Positions 20,301 through 31,680 of a DNA stretch of 64,000 bases are shown here, one piece after another (the first letter of the stretch is position 1; each line of letters begins with the position of its first letter). Under the pieces are notes generated by a model that saw nothing but the letters and a program-made list of their open reading frames with translations, had not been told where the DNA came from and did not search any database. The DNA is from Certhia americana (Eukaryota; Chordata; Aves; Passeriformes; Certhiidae). The position numbers and the translations under genes were made by a program. The DNA lies in NCBI GenBank assembly GCA_018697195.1, contig CM031866.1, positions 3,793,418-3,857,417 of the forward strand, read 5' to 3'.

Positions 20301-22920
20301 AAACTGTGTTGGCAGCACCATGGGGAAAGTCAGTTCAGCATGGTGGATGGAGATATCCGGCTCTCTTCATTTCAGAGGGCTCAAAATGCACTGATGAGAG
20401 AGAAGAATGTGTTTATATGAGGAAGGCAAAGCAATGCCAAGGGTTTAGTGAATGACAGTTCCCAATTCCTGGCACTGCAGCCAGCCTCTGCTAGGCACTT
20501 ACTCTACCTCTGGGGCTTTTGCTATGCAAATAGTAACGTGGGGCTGCACACAGGTGTAGCCTCTTCCCTTCCAGGGGATGCAGAATTGGGGGCTCCATCG
20601 AGTCACATTAGTTAGCAAATTACTTTTTTGTCTTCATTTTCCCTCCAGTATCTTCTCTTCCTTTCTCTCTGTTTCTCTTCTCTGCTCTCTGCTATTTGTT
20701 CTTGCCACGTCTTAGTCTCTGCTGATGAATTAGTCTGTTGCTCAGGGAGAAAATTGATCTTCACTCTTACAGAAGTTGCAAGACAAGTTATGTTTAGTTC
20801 AGGCTGTGGTATTTTGCTAGCCCGTGCTAGGATGAGAAATAGTTGGTACTGAGTATATAGACTTGAACTGCAGCTGCAGAAACTGAGACTCTCGCTGGAA
20901 TTTACATTTAAAGCCTTCCCTTTAGCTCTTAAAAACACTGTTCATTTTTAGTGATGTTTTACCAGGGAGGTCTTTCTGGAAAGATTAAAAGGAAAAAGGA
21001 TGGGAGATACTTTCAGAGGAGAGGGGAAAATGGTATCTTTGTTACCTTGCACTGCAACCTGTGGATGTTGTCATGACAGAAGTGATGATGCAAACTCATG
21101 TGATAACACCAGTATGCCAAATACTCTGCCATGTGCCTAGGACAGGTAGGAATTATGCACAGTGGAGCAGCTGAGGGAGGTTTAGTTTGCTCTGCTGCAC
21201 TGGGACAACTTGATAATCTTCTCTTAGAGCTGTCAAAGGCCAGATTCCTGCCCTGGCTTCACCTGGAGCAGGTTTTGCTTTTGGCTGTCCCTCCTCTCCT
21301 CACTGAGAGGATGGAGATAACAGGGAGGGAGGTTCAGCACTTGAGTTTGGCACATACTCAGAGGCTCACAGTCACAGGGACAATGTCCTAGAGCAATCAC
21401 ACCTCTCTCAGCCATGGCAAACGTTGAGGATTTAATTTTTATTTAATTTTTTTTTTTTAAACCTAATGAAATTGTGAAATATAAAAATAGGGAGTAATGA
21501 TTTCCCTCCTCGTGTTACTTTCAAACTTTATCAGTAAGTATGCCCAAAATCCATTACACATGTGGTCAATTTATCAGCTTCCTGACAAATAAATAAGTAA
21601 ATATTTTCTATTTGCTTAAAATATATTCAGATAACTACATGTAAGTGATTCCATAGAAGCATTTCTGAGATGATTATATCCATTTACCTACATTTTCAAT
21701 TGCAGTAGCTTATAAAAATAAAAGAATTTCAGGATTAAAAAAAACCCAATACCCTCTGAACAAAAAGTAGGTGTTTAAAATGTATAGAGTGCAACTTTTT
21801 GTATCCTCAGATTAATTTTTCTGTGTTTTTTTCTTCTCTTGATCATTAGTTTGAAAAACCTGAGAAATACTTGCATAATAATTTTATATGGAAAACTTGA
21901 TTATTTTTTGCTATTACTGTTGACTCATTTTGTTATTCCTGATGAGGATTTTTTGGGTCTAATGTGCCTCATCAACTTAAGATTCTTTACCTGAGTTTTA
22001 CCTCTTTTCCTCCAGAAAGTTGCGTATTTACTCAGATTTCTCAGGAATCCAAATATTCAGAAGTAAATAAATAGTTCTCAGTTGATGGTAGTGTTAATAA
22101 AATCTAATTTACATTATAAATCTATTTATGTGTGTGTGAATATATATTTATTTATAAATAATACTTATATGTTGTCAACACATATCTGTTCGAACTTTAA
22201 AACACTCTGACATATATGAAGTGCTTTTAAATTTAATGTGGAAACATATTAAAACAAATGAAAGTCGGTAGTAAATCTGGGGCAACATTATTGCAACCCT
22301 GATGCAGATATCTCTGTTTTTTGCAGAGAAGCCTTTCTGTCAGAGTAGTTTTGGCTGAATTTTCAATGAAAGAATTTAAACTACAGGAACAGTAAATTTT
22401 TTGACTTGACAGAAAACATTGTTATATAGACAAATAACTGGCATGCCAGTAAATAAATGGAGCACATTTTCCAAACATCAATAGATGCCTGGGCAAAAGC
22501 TATTTTAACAGGAACAGATTTTTTTGTGTGTGTGCTGTGGCTCCTGTATAGTGTTTGGAAAATGTACCCATATGTCTACTCACAAATAATGTTCACCTGT
22601 AAGGAAATGCACACCAGGTTTATGGATGCTATTGAGTATTCCCAGTCCTACCACTATGAATAATGATGCTTACATGCCCTCAAACATGAAAAATACTCAT
22701 CTGAATGCACTGAAATAGCCTGACATACAGATTGTTGACATTATTTTTTAAAGATGTATTCACATGTGGAGTTGATGGCATTATCCCAGCCATGTGCCAG
22801 TGGAAGCAAGAGTTTTGGGAACTTAGCAGAAAACCAGTGGTCAAGGTTGGCTAAACCTGTGAGTCTGCTCCAAAGCTCTCAGGGGAGAGCAGCAAGGATG
22901 AAGATTTAGATTCCCCAGGG
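20301..22920. other. Non-coding segment
   Basis: Includes very AT-rich DNA around 21420-22260 (poly-T near 21445, AT-rich stretch near 22130-22165). No gene, no recognisable transposon. Confidence 0.5.
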
Positions 22921-22924
22921 TGGG

Positions 22925-23095
22925 CAATTGCTCACTGCCTGTGAGACAGGCTGCAGGGCCTTAGGCAAATAACTTTGCTGCCTGTTGCCTCTTTTACCCC
23001 ATTTGTAAGAGCTGACTGGTTATAATTATGTATCTGTTGCTTTAGAAGATAAATTAGTTCATATTTGCAAAGAAGGTGGAGGGAGTTAAAAAAAA
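22925..23095 (+). repeat. MIR-like degraded SINE
   Basis: GGGCCTTAGGCAAATAACTT, GCCTCTTTTACCCCATTTGT and AAGAGCTGACTGGTTATAAT follow the order of a MIR element (GGGCAAGTCACTT, TTTCCTCATCTGTAAAATGG, TAATAAT). Highly diverged. Confidence 0.4.
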
Positions 23096-23229
23096 AGAGC
23101 AAGTTACCTCTGGTCTTTTCACTCCTCTTTTTACCAACTGCCCCTTGAAATTGCTTTCCTTTGCTAGGAGGAGATTAAGAAATGCAAGCTGGTGTTCCTT
23201 CCTGACATACAATGTTCCTCTGAGCATTA
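23096..23229. other. Non-coding spacer
   Basis: Nothing specific seen. Confidence 0.4.
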
Positions 23230-23760
23230 AAATGCACTGACCTTTTTAGCAAGGTTGGCCGGTGTAAGCCAGAGCGATACAGGGAGGCACGGGGAAAGTT
23301 CTGCACTAGCAACAACAGGTAGCAATTTGGCTTGCTGTGCCTGCATCCAAATTTTGTCTGTGGATTTGAGCCCTGGATGGCGTGTTGCTAGGCGGATACT
23401 ATTTTCAAACGTTTAAGGAAAGCCTTTGAGTGTAATGTGCACTTCTCTCCTTCAACGTTTAAAGACTGCAGCAGTGGGAGAGGCATGCGGCATATCTGTA
23501 AAAGCCTGAAAGCTGATGAAATCTCAGTTAGATCTGTTATCTCCCAATGCTTTAAAGGTCTTCAGCTGGGAGATTAAAGAACAAGGTTACTGTGACAATT
23601 TGTTTACACGCAGGGAGAGATTAAGATCTCGTTGAAAAGGAATAAAAATAACATCATCTTGAGCTGTCACAGCATGAAACCCATTGTAATCAACACTGGT
23701 CTGATTTCAGGGATAATTTAAGACCAATTTATTATCTTAATTAAAAATAAGAAGAAGGGA
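23230..23760. promoter_or_regulatory. Candidate enhancer, large, multi-motif
   Basis: About 530 bases with retained CpGs (GGCCGGTG, GAGCGATAC, GGCACGGGG, GATGGCGTG, ATGCGGCAT, ACACGCAGG) and many recognisable sites: an RFX X-box half (GTTGCTAGG, 23384-23392), two AACGTTTAA palindrome-cored repeats (about 23408 and 23454), a FOX site TGTTTAC (23601-23607), and CTTAATTAAAA near 23737. GAGATTAAAG and GAGATTAAGATC echo each other near 23573 and 23618. No transposon signature and no convincing coding frame. Among the strongest regulatory-looking blocks here. Confidence 0.4.
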
Positions 23761-24312
23761 GAATTCAGTGTTTCAGAAGCCAGTTGGACTGCTAAACCAG
23801 ATGCCTCTGGAGTATCTGCATTTTACACATTCAGAAACTGTAAAGGTGTTCTGAAAGGGAAGCCAAAACCAAACGATACAAGGATTTCAGCCTATCTTAA
23901 TAAACAGTGGATTAATCATGCAGTTAACCACAGAAAAACAACCCCAAATTCCCAAGCACACTAAAAAAATGAACACAGAAGGCATCTCTTTGCAAAGTCT
24001 GTTCTGATCCTGTGTTAAGCAGGTGAAAACGAAATAAACATATGCAGAGAACCCCCTTTGATTATGTTTCATGCATGTATTTTAGCTGCTTAGTTACAAT
24101 AATAAGATCATGTTAAATATTCCTCATAATTGCTGTTCTTGAAATTTAAAATGCTTGAGTTCCTGGTATCCAAATAAATGCACAAGCAATTCAGAGTTCA
24201 GAGAAGGGCTTGCTGTGTTTCACAGGCATTTGATATCAACCACTACTCAAAAAAGAAAAAATGCTATTTCTATTTTCTAATTTGTGTAAAGTAGAAAAAT
24301 CCTTAGCTCTCC
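23761..24312. other. Non-coding segment
   Basis: No gene or repeat recognised. Confidence 0.45.
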
Positions 24313-24349
24313 AAATAAAACGGAGGAGAGAAAAAAAAAAAAAAAAAAA
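24313..24349 (+). repeat. A19 tract with upstream AATAAA
   Basis: AATAAA lies at about 24314-24319, followed by CGGAGGAGAG and then nineteen A (24331-24349). The layout matches a retroposed mRNA end on plus, but no parent sequence or flanking duplication is recognised, so it is recorded as a homopolymer with that caveat. Confidence 0.7.
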
Positions 24350-25678
24350 GAAAGAAGACTAAATGGATTTGCCTGGTCTGTTTTTATAGTGCTTTTGCAC
24401 TTGTTTTTAGCAAACATTCATATGGTTATTTCTATCTTGTATGCTGACAAAAAAGCAACTTTAAATTTGTTTTTGATGATCATTCGCCCTGGGAAGCTGG
24501 TGACACAAATTGCTATATGCTCACCCAGCTGGTGGAAGAAGATCAGGTGACTCAAATGGCAGAGCTCCTGGCACAAATAACAAATTTTAAAGGCAACTAG
24601 GGAAAAGGAAATTTACCACAAGTGTACCTTTTACATGGAATTTGAATCAAATCTGACAGACAGTGTTTGCAGATATCTCCCTCAGAGACAAAGTTGGGAT
24701 GGGCCAGATAAATCAGTCACTGCAATTTCCCCAGATCTCCTGTCCCCTCAGGTCTAACCCACTGGACAATCCTTGGAGGTTTTGTGAACCATTGCAAGGC
24801 TCTGAAACAGACTCAGACTTGGGTCAAGTAGAAAGCTGAATCCAGGATCACCACAGCCAGAAAAAGGAGTTTGCTGGTGAATTGTCACCTCAATACAAAA
24901 TAAGAAGGACCTGAGGTAGTTTTGATGAGAATCTGCTGGATCCCAGTGCACTAAGTCTGGCAGGCTGTCCTATGTGCTTCCAGAGTGGAAGACTTTAGAG
25001 CCAACTGCTGCTCCAGTGTTTCATTACCCATAGCTAAAGGTTTTACCTAGGAAATGACTCAGATGCCAAAATAGGAGTCTCCACTGCCCTCTAAAATCTC
25101 TTATGATACTTCACAAAATCTAGAGCCTCATCTCAACAGGAACAAACCTCCCACAGGTATATATATTTGCCAGCCTGCTTTGGATGTCCTTGGGTCCCTA
25201 AATTGACAGTAAATATTTGTATGCAGGCACCTGAGTATTCCCCGTAACCTGAGTGCTTCTTGCTACACTTGACTTTCTAGCCTAGCCAGTAGGGCTCCAG
25301 AGGGGAGATTTTTTTCCATCTTTCATCTTTTCAATTTCTGAACACCCTCAGTAAAAACAACTGTGTTCATTTGATCTCTTTCCACAGGTTAGAGCTCTGC
25401 TGTCCCTCTAAACCTGTCCCCAGCCAGCGCTGCATGGGCTACAGGTCACACAGGAGTCTGAAAGGCAGTGTTCCCACTGATATGTGCTAAAGTCACTTTT
25501 GCTTTGTCCACAGCATCATAACAGTGTTTGATTCTCTTTAACTGCTCAACTCCTCACAAACTTTAATGAGGAATCACCACTTTCCTTGCTTTCCTTGGCT
25601 CACTATGTATTCGTGTACCCTGTTCCTACTCAGACCTGGATTCTGAAATTGCCAAGTGGGGCTGGCACATTGTTCATT
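24350..25678. other. Non-coding segment
   Basis: No supported gene or repeat. Short frames only. Confidence 0.5.
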
Positions 25679-25716
25679 CCCCACCCCCACCCCCACCCCC
25701 CCACCCCCCCACCCCA
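25679..25716 (-). repeat. C-rich tract; strong G-quadruplex motif on minus
   Basis: Five runs of C (lengths 5, 5, 7, 7 and 4) separated by single A. On minus this gives five G-runs with one-base loops, close to the most stable G-quadruplex pattern; the plus strand could form an i-motif. Reads as a CCCCCA-type microsatellite. It creates a GGGGVGVGVG artefact in the minus frame at 25574-25837. Confidence 0.9.
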
Positions 25717-26529
25717 ATTTATCAATAACTCTTTGAATTTCTCTTCTTCTTTCCAGTGAGCTTGCTACCCTCCCCAGCCCTGTGTGCTCTGAACAGTTAA
25801 TATACAAATTCTTTATTTCACCAACTTTAACGAACACGGTCCGAGGACAGAGCCCAGGGGACCATGCTCAGTATCACTTTTCATTTTGACCCCTGATATG
25901 TTACCTCTGCAGTCCCCAAGCTTCAGATATGCTTTTCTACGTGGTCCTTTCATCCACTTGCCCCTCTCAGAGAGTAATTTTCCTGGAGATTTGGGGTGTG
26001 GTGGACAGGCACAGATTTCAAAGCCACATGTCACTTTACCCCAGCAGAGGATCTGACTGTTTATTTCCCCTCTCCCATTGAATTCCTTTGTGCTGGTGCC
26101 CTGTGTACAAAGGCAATATGAATAACCCTGAGCCATGTGGAGGGGGAGGTTTCTGTGACTCACACTACCATGCTTTTTTCTTCCCCCTTTGGTGCTGTAT
26201 TTCCTAGTGCATGTCCTCACTCCTGGCTCTCACCACAAAAGGCAGCAACAATCAACCAAACCTCCGAGTGAGTAATCTGCTCACAAAGAGCCCTTTGAGC
26301 TCACAAAGTAGTTGCAGGAGGAAACGTCCCACTGGGGAACCAGGTGGACAGCAAACATTCGCTTTCCATTACAAATGAGTTCAAGGGAAATGGAGTCACC
26401 CCAGCATGGGATGCCAAATCCGTATCCAAAGCTACTTCCCACCATCCACGCTAAACATGCTTCCCTTTCTCTCGCTCCCCATCTCCCCTCCTTGTTTACA
26501 AACACGTTTACAAGTACTTGATAGGTGAC
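25717..26529. other. Non-coding segment
   Basis: A 135-codon minus frame (25813-26220) has no domain; treated as chance. Confidence 0.5.
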
Positions 26530-26680
26530 CTTATTTACTTAGTAACCTGTGGATTCATTTATCTTGAAATTAGCAGGTAATGAACTGGAAACCCTCAACA
26601 ACCCTCCCACTAATTAACATGATAATAAGATTGTTTTGCTACAGAGGTACAATTAGCATGTATGAGCTAGAGGGGGAGAA
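26530..26680. promoter_or_regulatory. Candidate homeodomain-rich element
   Basis: CACTAATTAACATGATAATA (TAATTA at 26611-26616), AGATTGTTTTGC and ACAATTAGCATG (26649-26660) lie within 60 bases, preceded by GTGACCTTATTTACTTAG. Unique-looking; moderate support from motif clustering only. Confidence 0.27.
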
Positions 26681-27663
26681 AGATCAATAAAATGTCTGAA
26701 GGGTACTAAGAACCAGTCTCAAGAAGAGAACAAAAGAAAAGAGCTTTATGGGGTTACAACAGCAGCAACGACTTACAGACCTGGTGCTTTAAAGATATCC
26801 AGAGCAGTGGTCCTCTTGCTACTAGAATGCTTGCAAGTAGGCAGGGAGGAGCTACCTGTATCCCATCCTGCTCACCATTCAGAGTAAATTAGGGATGTAT
26901 CAAGATGTATTCCAGTCAAAAGGTGAAAACTTGTGGAGGGAAAATAAATAAAGTTTGGGAAAAGTCCAAAATATATATATGGCACGTGTGCATAAAACAA
27001 CACAGGTGTAATGTGGTGAAAGGGAATGATGTAGAGTCATTTAGTGCCCATAATCGTGAAAAAAGGCTCCAGTACATTGTGTTGAGAAACCCCTCTTTGC
27101 CATTCAATTGACTTTAAGGAGATTACTTGGGTAAGTAATGCTTAAACATAAATCTTTGCAGAATCATGCATTTACACACAGGGAACTGAATTGGAAATGG
27201 TGAGAAAAAAATTGCAAAACAGTTTTAATGGGCTCTCTTGGCTAAGTCAGATCAATTTGAGTGAAGGGAATTAGGGAGAACTCACATGAGAGGGTGATGT
27301 GCAGTTAGAGAGCCAAATTTGACAGCCAGGGACGTCTGTCTCCTAAAATCCCTGGTTAGGGGAGAAAAAGGTGCATCAAAGCAGGGCTATTCCTTTCCAG
27401 AACAAGGAATAAGAAGGAAATGGAAGGATTTTTTCTTTCCTACGTTCATAGCTTCTTATCTGCTAATGTATTTCCATCTAGATGAACTGGATCCACGGCT
27501 GTGTTGAGGAGAGAGAAGAGATGCACATCTGAGATGTAGGATATGGATAGAGGCAAACATGCACAGGATTTAATGGGTTAATGAGGAAGAAAGAGTGTGG
27601 GGCTGCAATCATGTTAATCTCTATATATCCTGTGAGTGAATCTGTGTGTGACCAAATCCATAT
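26681..27663. other. Non-coding segment
   Basis: No gene or repeat recognised. Confidence 0.45.
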
Positions 27664-27713
27664 CTAAATATTGAAAATAAACTATAAACTAAATATTGAA
27701 AATAAAGTACAAA
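27664..27713 (+). repeat. 25-bp tandem duplication
   Basis: CTAAATATTGAAAATAAA recurs at a 25-base period (27664 and 27689); the copies differ at a few bases near their right ends. Confidence 0.85.
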
Positions 27714-28312
27714 CCAGCCCTCCAGCACTTGGTGCAGTCTGTTGTCAAGCTGAAGAACCAGCAACCTGTACTACTGCCCTTTCATCCAGATATTGCTGGA
27801 TAAACAAAGAACTGTGAAGAAGCTTAGTTTAAAGCTCTTCAGGTCTTAGTTAAGCTCAAATTTTTTTTATAAGTTCCCATAGATATTGGCTCCTCTACAC
27901 AAAGCCATATTTTGCCCCAGATGACTTGGGAAATGAGATCATTCACAGTTGCTTGACGTAAATGGGAGGTGCTGAAGGCTCAAATCTGCCCCCAAGCTCT
28001 TTCCCTCACATCTGGCTTAACCCCACATCTGTCCTCCCCATCTGTACTGACGCCTTCTGTCACCTCCCAAACCTTACATTGCACAGCACATTTCAGCACA
28101 GAAACTGCAGAGGAATTTGGGATAGTCTTGTGTCTGGAATACAATTCTTCAGGTACCACTGACAACTCCTGTGAATATTTTACCATGCGTGTGATTTTTG
28201 AGTGAATGTTATTCATCAGTCATTTGAGCTCACAGAATATTGTCTCATGGCATTCTTTGGAGTGCGAAAGAGGAAGGAAAACTATTAATTACTTTTGATT
28301 GACATTTTCCAT
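27714..28312. other. Non-coding segment
   Basis: Overlapping short frames on both strands at 27960-28216, none with a domain. Confidence 0.45.
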
Positions 28313-28338
28313 TTGTGTGTGTGTGTGTAGGGGGGGGG
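28313..28338 (+). repeat. (TG)n followed by G9
   Basis: About eight TG units then A and nine G. Simple repeat. Confidence 0.9.
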
Positions 28339-30300
28339 TTGTTGTGCATTTTTTTTCATAGAACCTCAGGTTTGAATTGGGTAAACTGACACCTTGCAAT
28401 CTGATCTGACAGCCCTGCTTTGTGTGGGAGTTTGTACGACTCCAAAATTTCAGCTGTGAGACTTTCTGCGTGAGCAGTCATTTTATTAGAAGTTTTGACA
28501 CCTCTCCTAGCAGGGATCAGTGCCCGCTGTGTGAACGGAAACACCAAAAAGAGCATTGTGTGATGCAGAGTGGGAAGGGAATAAAAGAACTTCTGTACCC
28601 AATAGTTGAAATTAGCTCAGATAAAGATCTTTGAAGACCTTCAAAGTAATAATAGTGAGACATTAGGGCCATCCCACTGAAATTATTGTCATGGATTTAT
28701 ATTATATCTTCAAAATCACAGATGCCCACACAGTTTTCTTGGATTTTGTTTCTCTCTTTGAATTTGCCCGTGTTCTGTGATTTTGGGCTTAACTCTTTAT
28801 TATTTCTTGTAAGAGGACAGCAACAGCTTTGGTTTGTTCCAACTTTTGTGGGTTGAAATTTGCAAGTGATTTGCTAGTTCCTGGCTCTGAAACTCTCTTC
28901 TGTACCTGAATGGGGTACAGCAGCTGCCTCAAGATGTCCAGAGCTCACTGGTTCTATGGATTGTGTCCACTTCTGTTGCAACTGATGGGACAGATGAAAG
29001 AAGAACTGAAAAGACACTGTTGACTACAGGATTTTGCATTTCTGAAATAAAGAAACAACTTCACAAGTGTCCTGCATCCATGTGGGGTGAAGCTGGGTAA
29101 AGGGAGTTGCTCAAGTGAGAAACACATCAAGCAGAGACTGATTGAAGTAAACAATGTGAAATGCAGGGATGTGGATCAAGAGGAGAAGTGTAAAGGGGCT
29201 GCACCTCAAGAGACTGATACATTCCTGGGAGTAATGCACAAGCAGGCCCTGCAAACCTTCTCTGCTGCTTTTACTTTGTCCCCCTTAGCTAAAAGGTTGT
29301 TTTTGTGCTTGCCTGAACATGATCTTGTATGGGAAAGTCATGAGAATTAGTTACATCTGAAATTTCCTGTCTTTCTATCGTGTCCCTGCCATACCCTTCC
29401 CATTAACTGGGGGCTTTTTGGACAATTTTTGAACAGGAAAATGTGAAACAAACCATGATTCATTGTGGAAACTAGGCTGAGGGTTTTGTGGGGAGAAAGC
29501 AGGCTGATTTTTTTTCCTGCTCCCACTCACCTGCCCTCAGCTGGGTTGATAAATACCTGTGAAGCATTTGCTAGGAAAGTTCCTAGGAGTTCATTGTAAT
29601 GAGCAATCCTTCTGGCCTAGATTTGTATCTTCCTTGAGAATAGGTGTAATTTTAGATCTGCTTTGCAAGCTCTTTTTTTCTTTTCCCCCTTTTCTTTCCA
29701 ATACTCCTCAGTACAATAGGAATCTTGTCCCATGGTGTGAAGCCCCTGCAGAGTTATAAAATTGTGTCACCTTCCCTGCCTCCCTTATAAGTTACTCTAA
29801 GTGACACTATTAAAAAGAAAAACCACAGGATCTCCTGGGATCAAAACAATGTCCTGTTGTTATCTTAACACAACTCCGTTTGGCTTTTTTGGCTTTTACC
29901 TTTCATTTCCTACAGCTCTGTGCAAGCAGAGCTTGCCTTGCATTGTGCTCCATTCCATGCATGCATTTTCTCAGAGAAGATGCTTTTATTTCTGAAGGAT
30001 ATGCTGGGTGGCCAGAGGTTTCAGATTTCTTCAGCAGGGATTCATCTCTTCCAGGAAGGGGGAGGATGGAGTGAACAGGCCAGCGGAGAAACTTTCATCT
30101 CTGTACAAGAAGGGAGAGACTTAGATGCTCATCGCTTCCTCAGTCGAAGATTTAAGCTCAGGTATTAACTAATAAACTCCCTATCCCATAGGAGTTGAGA
30201 CAGGGGGTGTGGGGGAGGGAATGGATTGAACATGTGCGAGTTTCCCACTTTGAGCAGGAGTTTTGGTGGCCTGGAAAATGTAATGTGTTTTCCCTTGCAG
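28339..30300. other. Non-coding segment
   Basis: Unique-looking DNA. On minus a consensus donor (GGCAG before GTGAGT, complement of 29525-29535) is present, but no matching exon could be built. No repeat recognised. Confidence 0.45.
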
Positions 30301-30382
30301 ATGCTCTGGAGTGTGACTCACAAGCCTTTGCAGCTCAGACAGCTTTGCAGAATGAGCTACCAGCAACCTCTTTGTCCTTCAG
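30301..30382 (+). other. Exon-like segment, unidentified
   Basis: Acceptor TGTTTTCCCTTGCAG ends at 30300; a donor CAG before GTTACA begins at 30383. The 82 bases between are open in two of three plus frames; the more coding-like reads ALECDSQAFAAQTALQNELP and on. Both splice sites are respectable, the donor being weaker. No recognised protein and no neighbour exon, so it may be an exon of an unknown transcript, a long non-coding RNA exon, or chance. Confidence 0.2.
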
Positions 30383-31330
30383 GTTACATCACTGAATAAG
30401 CCCAAGGTAATTCATTCCTCAGAGCAGCCAGCCATTGTCAGTGAGTTGCTGCAGTTGGTGTTTTCACACTTGTTTCCAGTCTCTTAACAACAACAGAAGT
30501 TACCTGTCCACGATCAGGTGCAAAACGCCAGCTTCAGAAAGCATCTACATGTTACACATCCCAAAGTCTATTTGCATATGTGATGTGTCAAGTCACATTT
30601 TCTATTTTACACATTCCTGCGATCTGATTCTATTTGTAACTCGAAGATCCTGCTATTATATATTATTATAACTTGGGGATGAAACTCTTCCTAATACTAC
30701 CTTGCACTTATTGTTTTTGACCCAAAAGCCCACAAAGTGCCTGACAAATGCTAAATGGTTTTACCAGAGACCCTGGAGGTCATTAATTATAGTTATATTC
30801 ATTTTGCACACATGCTAAGTGAGGGTTTCAGTAGTTTGTCCTGGAGCATGTAGTGACTTGCTGGAGTCAAGTGGAGTGAAGTAGAGATAAGCCTCAAAGT
30901 TTTCTGTTAATCTACAAAATTACTCTATGAAGTGTCTAATGTGAGACATTCAGCTCATGTACTTGGGGACTGGCCATGGAGAAAAGAACTAATTTTCTTG
31001 GGAAAAGAAGTTTTATTTTTCCCAATGTCTCATGAGAGACCTGCAGTTACATAGCCAAGATTCTGTCAGCTGTACTATCCTGTGGCACAAAGCTGCCAAG
31101 CATTCCCACCATGGCCCTTGATCCCACCCTTCTGTGCATGTCCAGCACTGCTTCTTTTGTGATCAATGCCCTGAGCTGTGAGCAGGAGCAGCTACAAAAC
31201 TTAGGTGCAAAAAGGTCTTTGAAATGAGAAGGAGGAGTAGGATCAGCACTGTTTGCACTTTGGGTGTTGAGTTGTGGTTTTTAGACCTGGAAGGAGAAGA
31301 GCTGTAGAACCACAACATCCCCCATTTTTG
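30383..31330. other. Non-coding segment
   Basis: No gene or repeat recognised. Confidence 0.45.
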
Positions 31331-31680
31331 TGGAATCACAGAATGAGTGTGATTTGAAAAGGACTTGAAAGATCATCTGAGTCCAACCCATCTGCCAGGA
31401 TGGTGCATCCACAGCTCATTTGGGCAACCTGTTCCAGTGTCTCACCACTCTCTGAGTAAAAACCCCTCTATCATCTAATCTAAATCCGTCTTCTTTTAGC
31501 TTAAAACCATTCCCCTTGTCCTGCCACAGTCTGTCTGTGTAAAAAGTGACTCTCCCTCTCTTTTTTTTTTTTTTTTCCTTTTTTTAAGTATAGGAAGGCC
31601 ACAGTAAGATCTACCCAGAACCTTCTCATCTCCATGTTGAATAGCTCCAGCTTTTTTTCTGATGTGTTGTCCAGATAATG
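31331..31680 (-). mobile_element. CR1 LINE 3'-end fragment
   Basis: The plus strand shows the reverse complement of an avian CR1 3' region in the right order: GGAATCACAGAATGAGTG, GAAAGATCATCTGAGTCCAA, GGGCAACCTGTTCCAGTG, TCTCACCACTCTCTGAGTAA, CTAATCTAAATCC, TTAAAACCATTCCCCTTGTC, and AGAACCTTCTCATCTCCATG. The element's 3' end is at the left. Only about 350 bases of a several-kilobase LINE are present, the usual 5' truncation. It carries an expanded T16 run at about 31561-31576. Non-functional; no reverse transcriptase remains. Confidence 0.9.

Noticed and set aside
25574..25837. Minus frame with glycine/valine-rich stretch
   Set aside because: Artefact of the CCCCCA-type repeat.
29525..29535. 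Consensus donor on minus (CAG/GTGAGT)
   Set aside because: About one perfect CAG/GTRAGT is expected by chance in 64 kb on two strands, and no exon could be delimited.
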